Origin: Nitrosomonadales bacterium
GTDB taxonomy: Bacteria; Pseudomonadota; Gammaproteobacteria; Burkholderiales; SG8-41
Length of the DNA: 7,527 nucleotides
Assembly: GCA_009885185.1 (NCBI GenBank)
Contig: VFLF01000045.1
Coordinates: 1-7,527 of the forward strand
Direction of reading: 5' to 3'
Part shown: positions 1-7,159 of the stretch, piece by piece
Layout: each line of letters begins with the position of its first letter
Position numbering within the stretch: the stretch's first letter is position 1
Program-made: the position numbers and the translations under genes
Notes under the pieces: model-generated
What the model saw: the letters and a program-made list of their open reading frames with translations, nothing else
Databases searched by the model: none
Told to the model about the DNA's origin: nothing

Positions 1-393
1 CTGCAGGCGAACGATGATTTTTGCCTGGCCATCTCCTACAACCCCGGCTACCAGAGCGTGCTGAAAGAACTCAAACAAAGCACGCGCCAGCGTTTTGTCG
101 CGATTGAATTCAACTACCCGTCCGAAGCGCTCGAAACAAAAATCGTCGTCACTGAATCCGGTCTGGACGCCGCCAACGCCGGCAAGCTGTTGAAACTCGC
201 GCACATGACGCGCAATCTCAAGGGCAACGGACTCGACGAAGGCGCGTCCACTCGACTGCTGGTCCACGCCGCCAAACTCATGCAGCGCGGCATCACGCCG
301 CGCACCGCGTGCCACGGCGCCATCGCCGAAGCGCTGACCGATGATGCGGAGATGTTGCGCGCGATTGATGAATTGGTTTCGTCTGTTTTTTGA
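1..393 (+). CDS. CbbQ/NirQ/NorQ family AAA+ ATPase, C-terminal part (5' end outside window)
   Basis: The reading frame is open from the first base to a TGA at 391-393, giving the last 130 residues of a protein that starts upstream of the window. The line FCLAISYNPGYQSVLKELKQ, followed by STRQRF, is characteristic of the CbbQ/NirQ/NorQ AAA+ family and covers the sensor-1/arginine-finger part of the ATPase core. The rest, including GLDEGASTRLLVHAAKLM and the RGITPRTACHGAI stretch, matches the family's C-terminal helical domain. The Walker A and B motifs lie upstream and are not visible. Family members (about 260-300 residues) form hexameric rings that use ATP hydrolysis, with a VWA partner, to activate Rubisco (CbbQ) or nitric oxide reductase (NorQ/NirQ). 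The VWA partner is the next gene, 156 bases downstream on the same strand. The family call is firm. CbbQ versus NorQ cannot be settled from this fragment, so no symbol is given. Confidence 0.9.
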   Translation: MQANDDFCLAISYNPGYQSVLKELKQSTRQRFVAIEFNYPSEALETKIVVTESGLDAANAGKLLKLAHMTRNLKGNGLDEGASTRLLVHAAKLMQRGITPRTACHGAIAEALTDDAEMLRAIDELVSSVF

Positions 394-437
394 CGCTCCA
401 TCCATACTCGTCCAAGCATCATGCCCCTCAACACCAA

Positions 438-524
438 CCCTGTCATTCCCGCGAAAGCGGGAATCCATGCCATGCGTCCTATGGCAATGTGTGATGGATT
501 CCCGCTTTCGCGGGAATGACAGGG
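438..524. repeat. Inverted pair of REP elements (REPIN-like), dRS3-type core
   Basis: Two arms of 31 bases, 438-468 and 494-524, are perfect reverse complements of each other around a 25-base spacer (469-493). Each arm contains its own perfect palindrome: ATTCCCGCGAAAGCGGGAAT at 445-464 and its complement at 498-517. Each palindrome is an 8-bp stem closed by a 4-base loop (GAAA or TTTC). The core fits the ATTCCC-N8-GGGAAT pattern known as dRS3 in Neisseria, and similar sequences are widespread as REP elements in beta- and gammaproteobacteria. Two inverted REPs form a REPIN/BIME-type unit, normally mobilised in trans by RAYT (TnpA-REP) transposases; none is present here. In the cbbQ-cbbO transcript the arms could pair into one long 31-bp hairpin or two short ones. 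There is no following T-run, so it is not a standard intrinsic terminator. Confidence 0.88.
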
Positions 525-549
525 AGAGTTTTCCGGCATTTGATTCACC

Positions 550-2631
550 TTGGAGCCGCTAACCGCCACCGAACTCAACGATAAGCTCGACGCGCTGCTC
601 AATCCGGTATTGTCATCGCGCCGCACCGCCATGCCGCTGGCGCAAGCGCTCGCGCCGCAGCCTCGTGCGGCGCAGGATTTCACCCTGCACTGGGTCGACG
701 TCATCGCCCGCACCAACTACGAAATGGCCTACCAGTTTGCCGCCGCTGCGCCAGCCGCGCTGGCGGCATTGGATAGCGGCACCGCCGTGGCGTGGATTAT
801 TCAGGCGATGGACAGCTACGACCGCGAGGGGCTACATCGCGGTAGCGAGGTGTTCAGGAATTTCTCCAGCTTTGTCACGCAAGCGGACAACGAGCATGCC
901 GTGACATACGAAGAGGTTGCGTCCGTGCTCGACCTTTTTGTCTGCGGCTTGTCGGGCAGACGCATGAAAATAGACACCGCGCCGGCCGCCTGGACCGACA
1001 CCGATACGCTGTACCTGCCGCCGCGCATGGCCGCGGGCGCGACGCACGCGCAAAATTTCCTCATTTATAAAATCATCGCCACCTTGCTGTGGGCGCAAAG
1101 CCGCTACGGCACTTTTATCCCCGACCTCGATGCCGCCGTTGCGCATCACCGCGATCCGGCGCGCGCGCTGGACTGGCTGAATTTTCTGGAAACCGTGCGG
1201 CTCGAAGCGCGAATCGCGCGCGCCCTGCCCGGCCTTGCGCGTGATCTCGCCATGCTGCGTGGCGACAACAACACCGATGCACGATACGCGCCGCTGCATA
1301 CGCCGGATGCCGGCGTGCGGGACAGCATCGCCCTGCTGAACACGTTGCCGCTTGACGATGACGCGCCGCGCCGCGCGTGGATGGGAATACTGCGCCCCGC
1401 CGAAGCCACGCGATCACGCAGCGCGCGGTTGGCGCGTGAAAAGAACGATTTGCAGGCCGCGCTCGCCGCCTTTCTCGATGAGCGCTCCGACACCTCGGAC
1501 GGGGAATCCGCCAGCGGTTTCGAGGCCGAACTTTCCACCGGCGCGGACGGCGACATCCAGGTGCGGCTCAGCCTCGGCGGCGAGCCGCTGGCCGCACCCG
1601 ACCATGTACGCAATCTGCTGGATTCGATAATTCACGATCTTGGCGGCCTGCCCGACGACTATCTGACGCCGGCGCAAGGCGATGCCGCGCCCGTCAACGA
1701 CAATGACGGCGGCGATGCAGCCAACGATGCCACCGGCAAGGACGCGGCCAGCGAAGCGCCCGCGCACTACTACGACGAGTGGGATCATCAACGCCGCCAC
1801 TACCGCAAAAACTGGTGCGCGCTGCGCGAGCGGGATGTGCCTCCCGGCGACGAAGCGTTCGTGCCTGCCACACTGAAAAAGTACGCCCCGCAGGTCACGC
1901 AACTCAAACGCAGCTTTGAAATGCTGCGCGGCGAAGACCGCGTGTTAAAGCGTATGAAGCAGGGCGACGATATTGATTTCGATGCGGTGATCTCGGGCTA
2001 TGCCGACATGCGCGCGGGGCGCGAACTCACTGACCGGCTGTTTCTCAAGCGCCAGAAGGCCGAGCGCAATCTGGCGGTGATGTTCATGGTGGACATGAGC
2101 GGCTCGACCAAAGGTTGGATCAACGAGGCCGAGCGCGAGGCGCTGGTGCTGCTGGCCGAAGCGCTGGAGGTACTGGGCGACCGCTACGCGATTTACGGGT
2201 TTTCGGGCATGACGCGCAAGCGCTGCGAGATTTTTCGCGTCAAGCGTTTCGACGAAGCGTATTCGGATGCGGTAAAAAAACGCATCGCGGGCGTGGCGCC
2301 GCAGGACTACACCCGCATGGGCGTGGCGACCCGCCATCTCACCGCGCTGCTCGACGCTGTGGATGCGCGCACCAAGCTGCTGATTACGCTGTCGGACGGC
2401 AAGCCCGATGACTACAGCGACAATTACCGCGGCGAGTACGGCATCGAAGACACGCGTCAGGCGCTGCTCGAAGCGCATCGCGCCGGCATCAAACCGTTTT
2501 GCATCACCATCGATCACGAGGCACGCGACTACCTGCCGCATATGTACGGCGCGGTAAACTGGACGCTGGTGGACGACGTCTCGCGCTTGCCGCTGAAGGT
2601 GGCGGATATTTACCGGCGCTTAACAACATAA
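550..2631 (+). CDS. CbbO/NorD-type protein with C-terminal VWA (MIDAS) domain
   Basis: This is the VWA partner of the preceding CbbQ/NorQ ATPase. In the family the VWA subunit docks on the ATPase hexamer and uses its metal site to contact the client enzyme (Rubisco or NO reductase). Residues 1 to about 370 form a long, mostly helical region typical of CbbO and long NorD proteins, and about 374-405 is an acidic low-complexity linker rich in D, A and N. The conserved block starting HYYDEWDH lies at 406-413. The VWA domain occupies roughly 505-693 with a complete MIDAS: D515-M-S517-G-S519, T588 (in DYTRMG) and D616 (in LSDGKPDD). The length of 693 aa lies between typical NorD (about 610-640) and CbbO (about 700-790). 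The start is uncertain: an in-frame TGA at 541-543 rules out anything upstream, so TTG 550 is the first option. TTG 610 and ATG 631 are alternatives, and none has a good Shine-Dalgarno. CbbO versus NorD remains open. Confidence 0.9.
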   Translation: MEPLTATELNDKLDALLNPVLSSRRTAMPLAQALAPQPRAAQDFTLHWVDVIARTNYEMAYQFAAAAPAALAALDSGTAVAWIIQAMDSYDREGLHRGSEVFRNFSSFVTQADNEHAVTYEEVASVLDLFVCGLSGRRMKIDTAPAAWTDTDTLYLPPRMAAGATHAQNFLIYKIIATLLWAQSRYGTFIPDLDAAVAHHRDPARALDWLNFLETVRLEARIARALPGLARDLAMLRGDNNTDARYAPLHTPDAGVRDSIALLNTLPLDDDAPRRAWMGILRPAEATRSRSARLAREKNDLQAALAAFLDERSDTSDGESASGFEAELSTGADGDIQVRLSLGGEPLAAPDHVRNLLDSIIHDLGGLPDDYLTPAQGDAAPVNDNDGGDAANDATGKDAASEAPAHYYDEWDHQRRHYRKNWCALRERDVPPGDEAFVPATLKKYAPQVTQLKRSFEMLRGEDRVLKRMKQGDDIDFDAVISGYADMRAGRELTDRLFLKRQKAERNLAVMFMVDMSGSTKGWINEAEREALVLLAEALEVLGDRYAIYGFSGMTRKRCEIFRVKRFDEAYSDAVKKRIAGVAPQDYTRMGVATRHLTALLDAVDARTKLLITLSDGKPDDYSDNYRGEYGIEDTRQALLEAHRAGIKPFCITIDHEARDYLPHMYGAVNWTLVDDVSRLPLKVADIYRRLTT

Positions 2632-2655
2632 AATATCTCTTAAAAACAAATACTT

Positions 2656-3792
2656 ATGAAAATACATTCGCTCACTGTGTTCCTCGGCTTGTTGTACGCC
2701 CTATGCGGAACGCCTCTGGCCGCGCAAACCGGCAATGTGACGGCCACGCAGGAACACCGCATCCGCGTCAACACCCTGACCCAGGGCTTGGCGCATCCAT
2801 GGTCGCTCGCCTTCCTGCCCGACGGACGCATGCTGGTCACCGAGCGCGCGGGCCGGCTGCGTATCATCGGCAAGGATTTCAAACTGGAACCGCAGCCTGT
2901 CGGCGGCGTGCCTACCGTGGCGGCAGTCGGTCAGGGCGGCTTGATGGATGTGGTACTGCATCCGAAATTCGCAGAGAACTCGGTGGTGTATCTGTCGTAC
3001 TCCGCCGGAGACAACAAAGGCATCGGCACCGAAGTCGCACGCGGAACGCTCAAAGGCAATCAACTCGACAACGTGCAGGTGATCTTCCGCATGCAGCCCA
3101 AGCTGCGCACCGGCTATCACTTCGGCTCGCGCCTGGTGTTCGACCGCGACGGCTATCTTTACATCACGCTCGGCGACCGCGGCGAAATGGAACGCGCACA
3201 GAATCCCGGCGACCACAATGGCTCGGTGATCCGCCTGCACGACGACGGTCGCGTGCCGAAAGACAATCCGTTCGTCGGCAAGGCCGGCTGGCTGCCCGAA
3301 AAATTCACGCTGGGCAACCGCAACATGCAGGGCGCAGCGCTGCATCCGCAAAGCGGTTTGCTGTGGACGCACGAACACGGGCCGCAGGGCGGCGACGAAA
3401 TCAACGTGATGCGCGCGGGAGTGAATTACGGCTGGCCGGTGATTACCTACGGCGCCAACTACGGCACCGGCACCAAAATCGGCGAAGGCACGGCGAAAGA
3501 CGGCATGGCGCAACCCCTGCACCGCTGGACGCCGTCGATTGCGCCCTCGGGCATGGCGTTCTACACCGGCAACCGTTTTGCCAAATGGCGCGGCGATCTC
3601 TTCGTCGGTGCGCTGCGCGATCAAATGCTGGTGCGTCTCAAACTCGACGGCGAAAAAGTCGTGCATGAAGAGCGCCTGCTGAAAAACACCGTGGGTCGCA
3701 TCCGCGACGTGCGCGCCGGGCCGGACGGGTTTATCTATGTGCTGACCGACGAAGCCAATGGTGTGCTGGCAAGAGTGGAACCCGCCGAATAA
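2656..3792 (+). CDS. Exported PQQ-dependent aldose/glucose dehydrogenase family protein (YliI/Asd-like)
   Basis: Predicted soluble six-bladed beta-propeller quinoprotein of the sGDH/YliI family, which oxidises aldoses to lactones in the periplasm with PQQ and calcium. The 378 aa length is close to E. coli YliI (371). Residues 1-23 form a Sec signal peptide (K2, hydrophobic 6-16, probable cleavage after LAA at 21-23). The C17 context does not fit a lipobox. Family landmarks in order: GLAHPWSLAFLPDG (44-57), LVTERAGRLRII (60-71), GQGGLMDVVLHPKF (92-105), YHFGSRLVFDRDGYLYITLG (154-173) with H155 at the position of the catalytic base, GDRG (173-176), NRNMQGAALHP (221-231), HEHGPQGGDEIN (239-250) and GVNYGWPVITYG (255-266). 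The gene starts 24 bases after the VWA gene's stop, so read-through transcription is likely. No Shine-Dalgarno precedes the ATG, only an A/T-rich leader. Substrate is unknown, and no PQQ biosynthesis gene is nearby. Confidence 0.9.
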   Translation: MKIHSLTVFLGLLYALCGTPLAAQTGNVTATQEHRIRVNTLTQGLAHPWSLAFLPDGRMLVTERAGRLRIIGKDFKLEPQPVGGVPTVAAVGQGGLMDVVLHPKFAENSVVYLSYSAGDNKGIGTEVARGTLKGNQLDNVQVIFRMQPKLRTGYHFGSRLVFDRDGYLYITLGDRGEMERAQNPGDHNGSVIRLHDDGRVPKDNPFVGKAGWLPEKFTLGNRNMQGAALHPQSGLLWTHEHGPQGGDEINVMRAGVNYGWPVITYGANYGTGTKIGEGTAKDGMAQPLHRWTPSIAPSGMAFYTGNRFAKWRGDLFVGALRDQMLVRLKLDGEKVVHEERLLKNTVGRIRDVRAGPDGFIYVLTDEANGVLARVEPAE

Positions 3793-3795
3793 CCA

Positions 3796-5436
3796 CTACG
3801 CGCTCTTGAACCGTGTCGCCCGCGCAAACCAGATCGCGGCAAACGGCAGCACCAGCGCCAGCACCATCCCGACGATCAGCAACTCACCGAGCTGCGAATA
3901 ATCCGCTGCCACTTTCACCGCGCCTTCGGGCGCGCGCACTTCGCGCGTCACGGTGAAAATCTGATTGAGATACTTAGCGCCGAGCGACGACGCCGACAGC
4001 GCCAGATTGGTAAACGACGCCATCACTGCGAAGTACGTCGCCTTGAGATTCGCCGGCGCCGAGCGCGCGATCCACGCCAGCATCGGAATCATCGCCACCT
4101 GCCCCAGGGGCGACGCCAGCGTGGTGTTCACCAGGGCGATGGTGCGCGCACCCACCGCGCCATCGGTCAATGAGGCTGTCCACTGGTGCAGGCCGTAATA
4201 CATGCCCACCGTCGGCAGCGACAGCACCAGGCCCGTGATCGCCAGAAACCCCACCACGTAGGCAATCGAATGATCCGCCATGAAACGGCGAAAAATGAAA
4301 ATGCCGAACAGCGTCAGCACGCTGCCGGTCAGATCCAGCACCGAAAAAAACTGTTCGTCAAAGCGCAGCTCGTCGATCATCCACCACGTCACGCCATCGC
4401 CCAGGCCCGGTACCGCGCGAAATACAAAGATGACCGCCGCCGTGCCCACCAGCGTTGTGCGCACATCGGGCGCGAGTTCGCGCGTCAGCCGCGTGATCAA
4501 AAAAACCACGATTGCCATCGATCCTCCAAACACGATCTCCTGCTTCAGCGGAATATTGCTAAAGCCCATCGCCAGCGTGAACGCCACGAACACCAGACTG
4601 CCGCCGAGTATCCACGCGTTCGGCGTGGTTTTATCTGCGTGCTCGTCCAGCGCCGCGTGAATTGCCTGCGCGCTCACGCCCGCCGCGCGCAGCCGCGCGC
4701 GTTCGCGCAGTCGCAGAACCGAGGCCAGCACCACGCCGAGCACGGAAATCACCGGTATCACCAGCGCCCACTCGTAGACGCGGGCGTAGATCACCGCCTT
4801 GGCCGCTTTCGACAAGGCCCCCGTATCCGCGAACACATAGATATTCACCAGCGCCACCAGCACGCCGCCGCCGATGATGGCGACACGCCCCAGCGTCTGC
4901 ATGGTCGTGTGCATGAGTTTTTGTTGCGCGTCAGAGATCGGCTGCCCAATTTCGTCCAGCTTGGGCACCGCCTCCACCGTCATGGCGTCGGCCACCACGT
5001 CCTGAATCACATAGCCGATGGGCGACAACAGCGCCGCCAACACGAACCAGCTTTCCACCGGCATCACCGCCGCCATCGCCGCGCGGTGACCCAGCAGGCC
5101 CACCATGATCAGCAGGCTCGCCGCGATCAGGCTCGCGCCCAGATACACCAGCCAGCCCTTCCAGCGCCAGATCAAATCGACAATATGGCCGACCGGCATT
5201 TTGATGGCGTAGGGCAAGCCCACCCAAAAACCCAGCGCCGCGAGAAACTCCGCGCTAAGGCCCAGGTGATCTTTAACGAAAAAGGTACCGACGATCGCCG
5301 TCAGCCCGGAGATGCCCGCCGCCACGTACACCATCATCGGCGGCAGATACGACCAGCGCATCTCCCGCGCGAGTTCGAGCATGTTTTCGTCGAACCAGCG
5401 GCGCAGCATTTGAACAAAAGAGGCAAAAGCAATCAT
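3796..5436 (-). CDS. BT1/folate-biopterin transporter-like MFS membrane protein
   Basis: A 546-residue polytopic membrane protein with about 12-14 hydrophobic segments, among them roughly 33-53, 64-84, 94-114, 129-146, 183-203, 223-243, 275-293, 327-341, 364-383, 391-412, 434-456, 463-485 and 519-537. The motif QDVVADAMTVEAV (145-157) and the block FRAVPGLGDGVTWWMIDEL (339-357), followed by a SVLDLTGSVLTLFG segment, resemble the BT1 branch of the major facilitator superfamily. BT1 proteins in protists and plants carry folate or biopterin. Bacterial members are mostly uncharacterised, so the substrate here is unknown. An amphipathic, charged N-terminus (11-28) precedes the first membrane segment. 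The gene lies 50 bases behind scpB on the same strand and could be co-transcribed; no terminator is evident in the gap. Its TAG ends 3 bases from the stop of the convergent dehydrogenase gene. ATG at codon 1 has no clear Shine-Dalgarno; M10 and M19 are alternative starts. Confidence 0.82.
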   Translation of the reverse strand: MIAFASFVQMLRRWFDENMLELAREMRWSYLPPMMVYVAAGISGLTAIVGTFFVKDHLGLSAEFLAALGFWVGLPYAIKMPVGHIVDLIWRWKGWLVYLGASLIAASLLIMVGLLGHRAAMAAVMPVESWFVLAALLSPIGYVIQDVVADAMTVEAVPKLDEIGQPISDAQQKLMHTTMQTLGRVAIIGGGVLVALVNIYVFADTGALSKAAKAVIYARVYEWALVIPVISVLGVVLASVLRLRERARLRAAGVSAQAIHAALDEHADKTTPNAWILGGSLVFVAFTLAMGFSNIPLKQEIVFGGSMAIVVFLITRLTRELAPDVRTTLVGTAAVIFVFRAVPGLGDGVTWWMIDELRFDEQFFSVLDLTGSVLTLFGIFIFRRFMADHSIAYVVGFLAITGLVLSLPTVGMYYGLHQWTASLTDGAVGARTIALVNTTLASPLGQVAMIPMLAWIARSAPANLKATYFAVMASFTNLALSASSLGAKYLNQIFTVTREVRAPEGAVKVAADYSQLGELLIVGMVLALVLPFAAIWFARATRFKSA

Positions 5437-5486
5437 GGCGGCGACATCATATCAGCCGCGCCGCGCGGGTGTGACGTGAGAGGCGG

Positions 5487-6326
5487 TCAGTGCAACTGTG
5501 ATGGCGGCGGCGGCTCACTATCGTTGCCCGGATCGATCGGGTCGACCGAACTCGCCGTGTCGATCAAATCATCTTCATCGTCGGCATCAAGCAAACCCTC
5601 GCCAACGGAAATCGCACCGCCGCGCGGCTCGTCGCCCGCGCCCGGCATGTTCAACTCCACCTGCGCCGCGCCGCTGGCATCCACCAAGGCGCCCAGATCA
5701 TCCAGCGTCGGCAGTTCCTCCAGCGAGCGCAGGCTCAAGTCATCGAGAAACTGTTTGGTGGTGGCGTAAATCGCCGGGCGGCCCGGCACTTCGCGGTGAC
5801 CGATCACATCGATCCAGCCACGCGCCTCCAGCGCCTTGATGATGTTCGACGACACCACCACGCCGCGAATGTCCTCGATATCGCCGCGCGTCACCGGCTG
5901 CCGATAAGCAATGATCGCCAGCGTTTCCATCACCGCGCGCGAATACTTCGGCGCTTTTTGCGGATTGAGCTTGTCGAGAAAACGCTGCAACTCCGGCTTG
6001 GCGCGAAAGCGCCAGCCCGACGCCACGTTCACCAGTTCCACGCCGCGCCCCTGCCAGTCGGCAGCCAGTTCCTGCAACAGCTTGCGCATCAATTCATTAT
6101 TGGTTTGCCCGCGCGGGAACATGCGCTTCATGTCGTTTAACGACAGCGGCTCCGGGCTGGTCAGCAGCGCCGTTTCCAGCACCTGCTTGATCACAGTGAT
6201 ATCCAGCGCGGGGCCGCCGCCGTCATCGGCTTCCTGGCCTTCCAGCGCTTCCAGTGATTCGCCGGCGTCCAGCGTGTCCTGGGTATCTTTGACTTCTTCC
6301 GTTTCCTGCATATTGTCGTCGCTCAT
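5487..6326 (-). CDS. scpB: Segregation and condensation protein B
   Basis: ScpB is the winged-helix dimer subunit of the Smc-ScpA-ScpB condensin, which compacts and helps separate newly replicated chromosomes. It binds the middle of the ScpA kleisin. The 279-residue product has an acidic, disordered N-terminus (1-40). Two winged-helix domains follow: about 43-115 (ETALLTSPEPLSLNDMKRMF, then VNVASGWRFRAKPEL) and about 125-195 (KYSRAVMETLAIIAYRQPVT, IRGVVVSSNIIKALEARGWI, GRPAIYATT). These are the strongest family signatures. The tail from about 205 is low-complexity and acidic (DADDEDD at 247-253) and ends in a proline run (272-275). Extensions like this occur in proteobacterial ScpB and vary a lot. 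The ATG overlaps the scpA stop by four bases (ATGA, 6323-6326), indicating translational coupling and supporting this start; M6 is a less likely alternative. Confidence 0.96.
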   Translation of the reverse strand: MSDDNMQETEEVKDTQDTLDAGESLEALEGQEADDGGGPALDITVIKQVLETALLTSPEPLSLNDMKRMFPRGQTNNELMRKLLQELAADWQGRGVELVNVASGWRFRAKPELQRFLDKLNPQKAPKYSRAVMETLAIIAYRQPVTRGDIEDIRGVVVSSNIIKALEARGWIDVIGHREVPGRPAIYATTKQFLDDLSLRSLEELPTLDDLGALVDASGAAQVELNMPGAGDEPRGGAISVGEGLLDADDEDDLIDTASSVDPIDPGNDSEPPPPSQLH

Positions 6327-7159
6327 GCGGCCACCGTCATTTCAGCGTTTTTCAGTTTTACGTATATCGGCGCGTAGGCCTGTTCCTGCGTAATCTGCAC
6401 CAGCGATTCGCGCGCCAACTCCAGAATCGCGATAAACGTCACCACCAGCACCGGCTTGCCTTCGTTCGCGGTAAACAACTGCGTGAATTCGACAAACTCC
6501 GCGTCCTGCAGGCGGCGCAGCACGCGCGTCATGTGCGCGCGCACCGACAGTTGATCGCGGGTGATCTTGTGATGCTGATGCACCTTGGCGCGGTTCAATA
6601 TCGTCAGCCACGCCAGCTTCAAATCCATCGGCTCCACATCGGGCGGTATCGCGTCGTCGCGCTCGAACAACACATTCACCAGCGAATAATCGCGGCCCGC
6701 CACCGGAATTTCGCCTAGCTGCAACGCGGCCTTTTTCATTTGCTCGTATTCGAGCAGGCGCCGCACCAGCTCCGCGCGCGGATCTTCTTCCAGCGTGATG
6801 CCCGACGGGCGCGGCAGCAACATGCGCGACTTGATCTCGATCATCATCGCCGCCATCAGCAGATACTCCGCCGCCAGCTCCAACTGCTTGGTGCGCATCA
6901 GCTCGACATACTCCAGATACTGCGCCGTGAGCTTGGCCATCGGAATATCAAGCACATCGATGTTTTCCTTGCGGATCAGATACAGCAACAGATCCAGCGG
7001 CCCCTCGAACTGATCGAGAAAAATTTCCAGCGCATCCGGCGGAATATAAAGGTCATGCGGCACCTCCGTGAGCGGCTCTCCGTACACCTTGGCGATGTGA
7101 TCCAGCGCCTCGATCGGCGGCACGGGCAGCGGCACGGCACTATCCATGACGGCGCTCAT
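6323..7159 (-). CDS. scpA: Segregation and condensation protein A (kleisin)
   Basis: ScpA is the kleisin that bridges the two SMC heads in the bacterial condensin and recruits ScpB. The 278 aa product has a poorly conserved N-terminus (1-44), then the SMC-neck-binding helical domain with the hallmark FLDQFEGPLDLLLYLIRK (47-64), DIPMAKLTAQYLEYVELM (71-88) and LAAEYLLMAAMMIEIKSRML (95-114). A helical linker that contacts ScpB follows, with RAELVRRLLEYEQMKKAA (128-145). The C-terminal winged helix (about 200-278) includes VLRRLQDAEFVEFTQLF (213-229) and VTFIAILELARESLVQ (240-255) and binds an SMC head. It overlaps scpB by four bases. Two ATGs are possible, 7157-7159 and codon 5 at 7145-7147. Neither has a strong Shine-Dalgarno, and the first keeps the longer frame. 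Smc itself is not in the window, which is usual because scpAB is normally unlinked from smc in proteobacteria. Confidence 0.96.
   Translation of the reverse strand: MSAVMDSAVPLPVPPIEALDHIAKVYGEPLTEVPHDLYIPPDALEIFLDQFEGPLDLLLYLIRKENIDVLDIPMAKLTAQYLEYVELMRTKQLELAAEYLLMAAMMIEIKSRMLLPRPSGITLEEDPRAELVRRLLEYEQMKKAALQLGEIPVAGRDYSLVNVLFERDDAIPPDVEPMDLKLAWLTILNRAKVHQHHKITRDQLSVRAHMTRVLRRLQDAEFVEFTQLFTANEGKPVLVVTFIAILELARESLVQITQEQAYAPIYVKLKNAEMTVAA

Noticed and set aside
438..524. REP hairpin as an intrinsic terminator after cbbQ
   Set aside because: The hairpin is strong, but the bases after it (AGAGTTTTCC) do not form a proper T-run. The REP structure explains the palindrome better. Partial attenuation is still possible.
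341..562. Short + strand frame across the REP pair, and the overlapping - strand frame 114-716, whose translations contain SFPRKRES, RFRGND and WIPAFAGMTG
   Set aside because: These peptides are the familiar translation of this REP repeat and appear in many mis-annotated proteins. The frames also overlap the clear cbbQ and cbbO coding regions.
1669..1764. Acid-rich low-complexity stretch in the VWA gene as a possible insertion or frameshift scar
   Set aside because: The frame is intact on both sides, codon usage does not change, and flexible acidic linkers before the VWA part are normal in CbbO/NorD proteins.
2701..3666. - strand open frame (321 codons) opposite the dehydrogenase
   Set aside because: It has shadow composition (H, A, V, R) and no recognisable domain, and the opposite strand is well supported.
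2499..3668. Long + strand open frame (389 codons) overlapping the VWA gene end and the dehydrogenase gene
   Set aside because: It is R-rich and motif-free, and it overlaps a frame with a full quinoprotein signature and signal peptide. It is an out-of-frame shadow.
4186..5769. Long + strand open frame (527 codons) opposite the transporter and the scpB 3' end
   Set aside because: Its product is dominated by H, R and Q with no domain, which is the usual antisense shadow of a GC-rich gene. The - strand frames have clear membrane segments and ScpB motifs.
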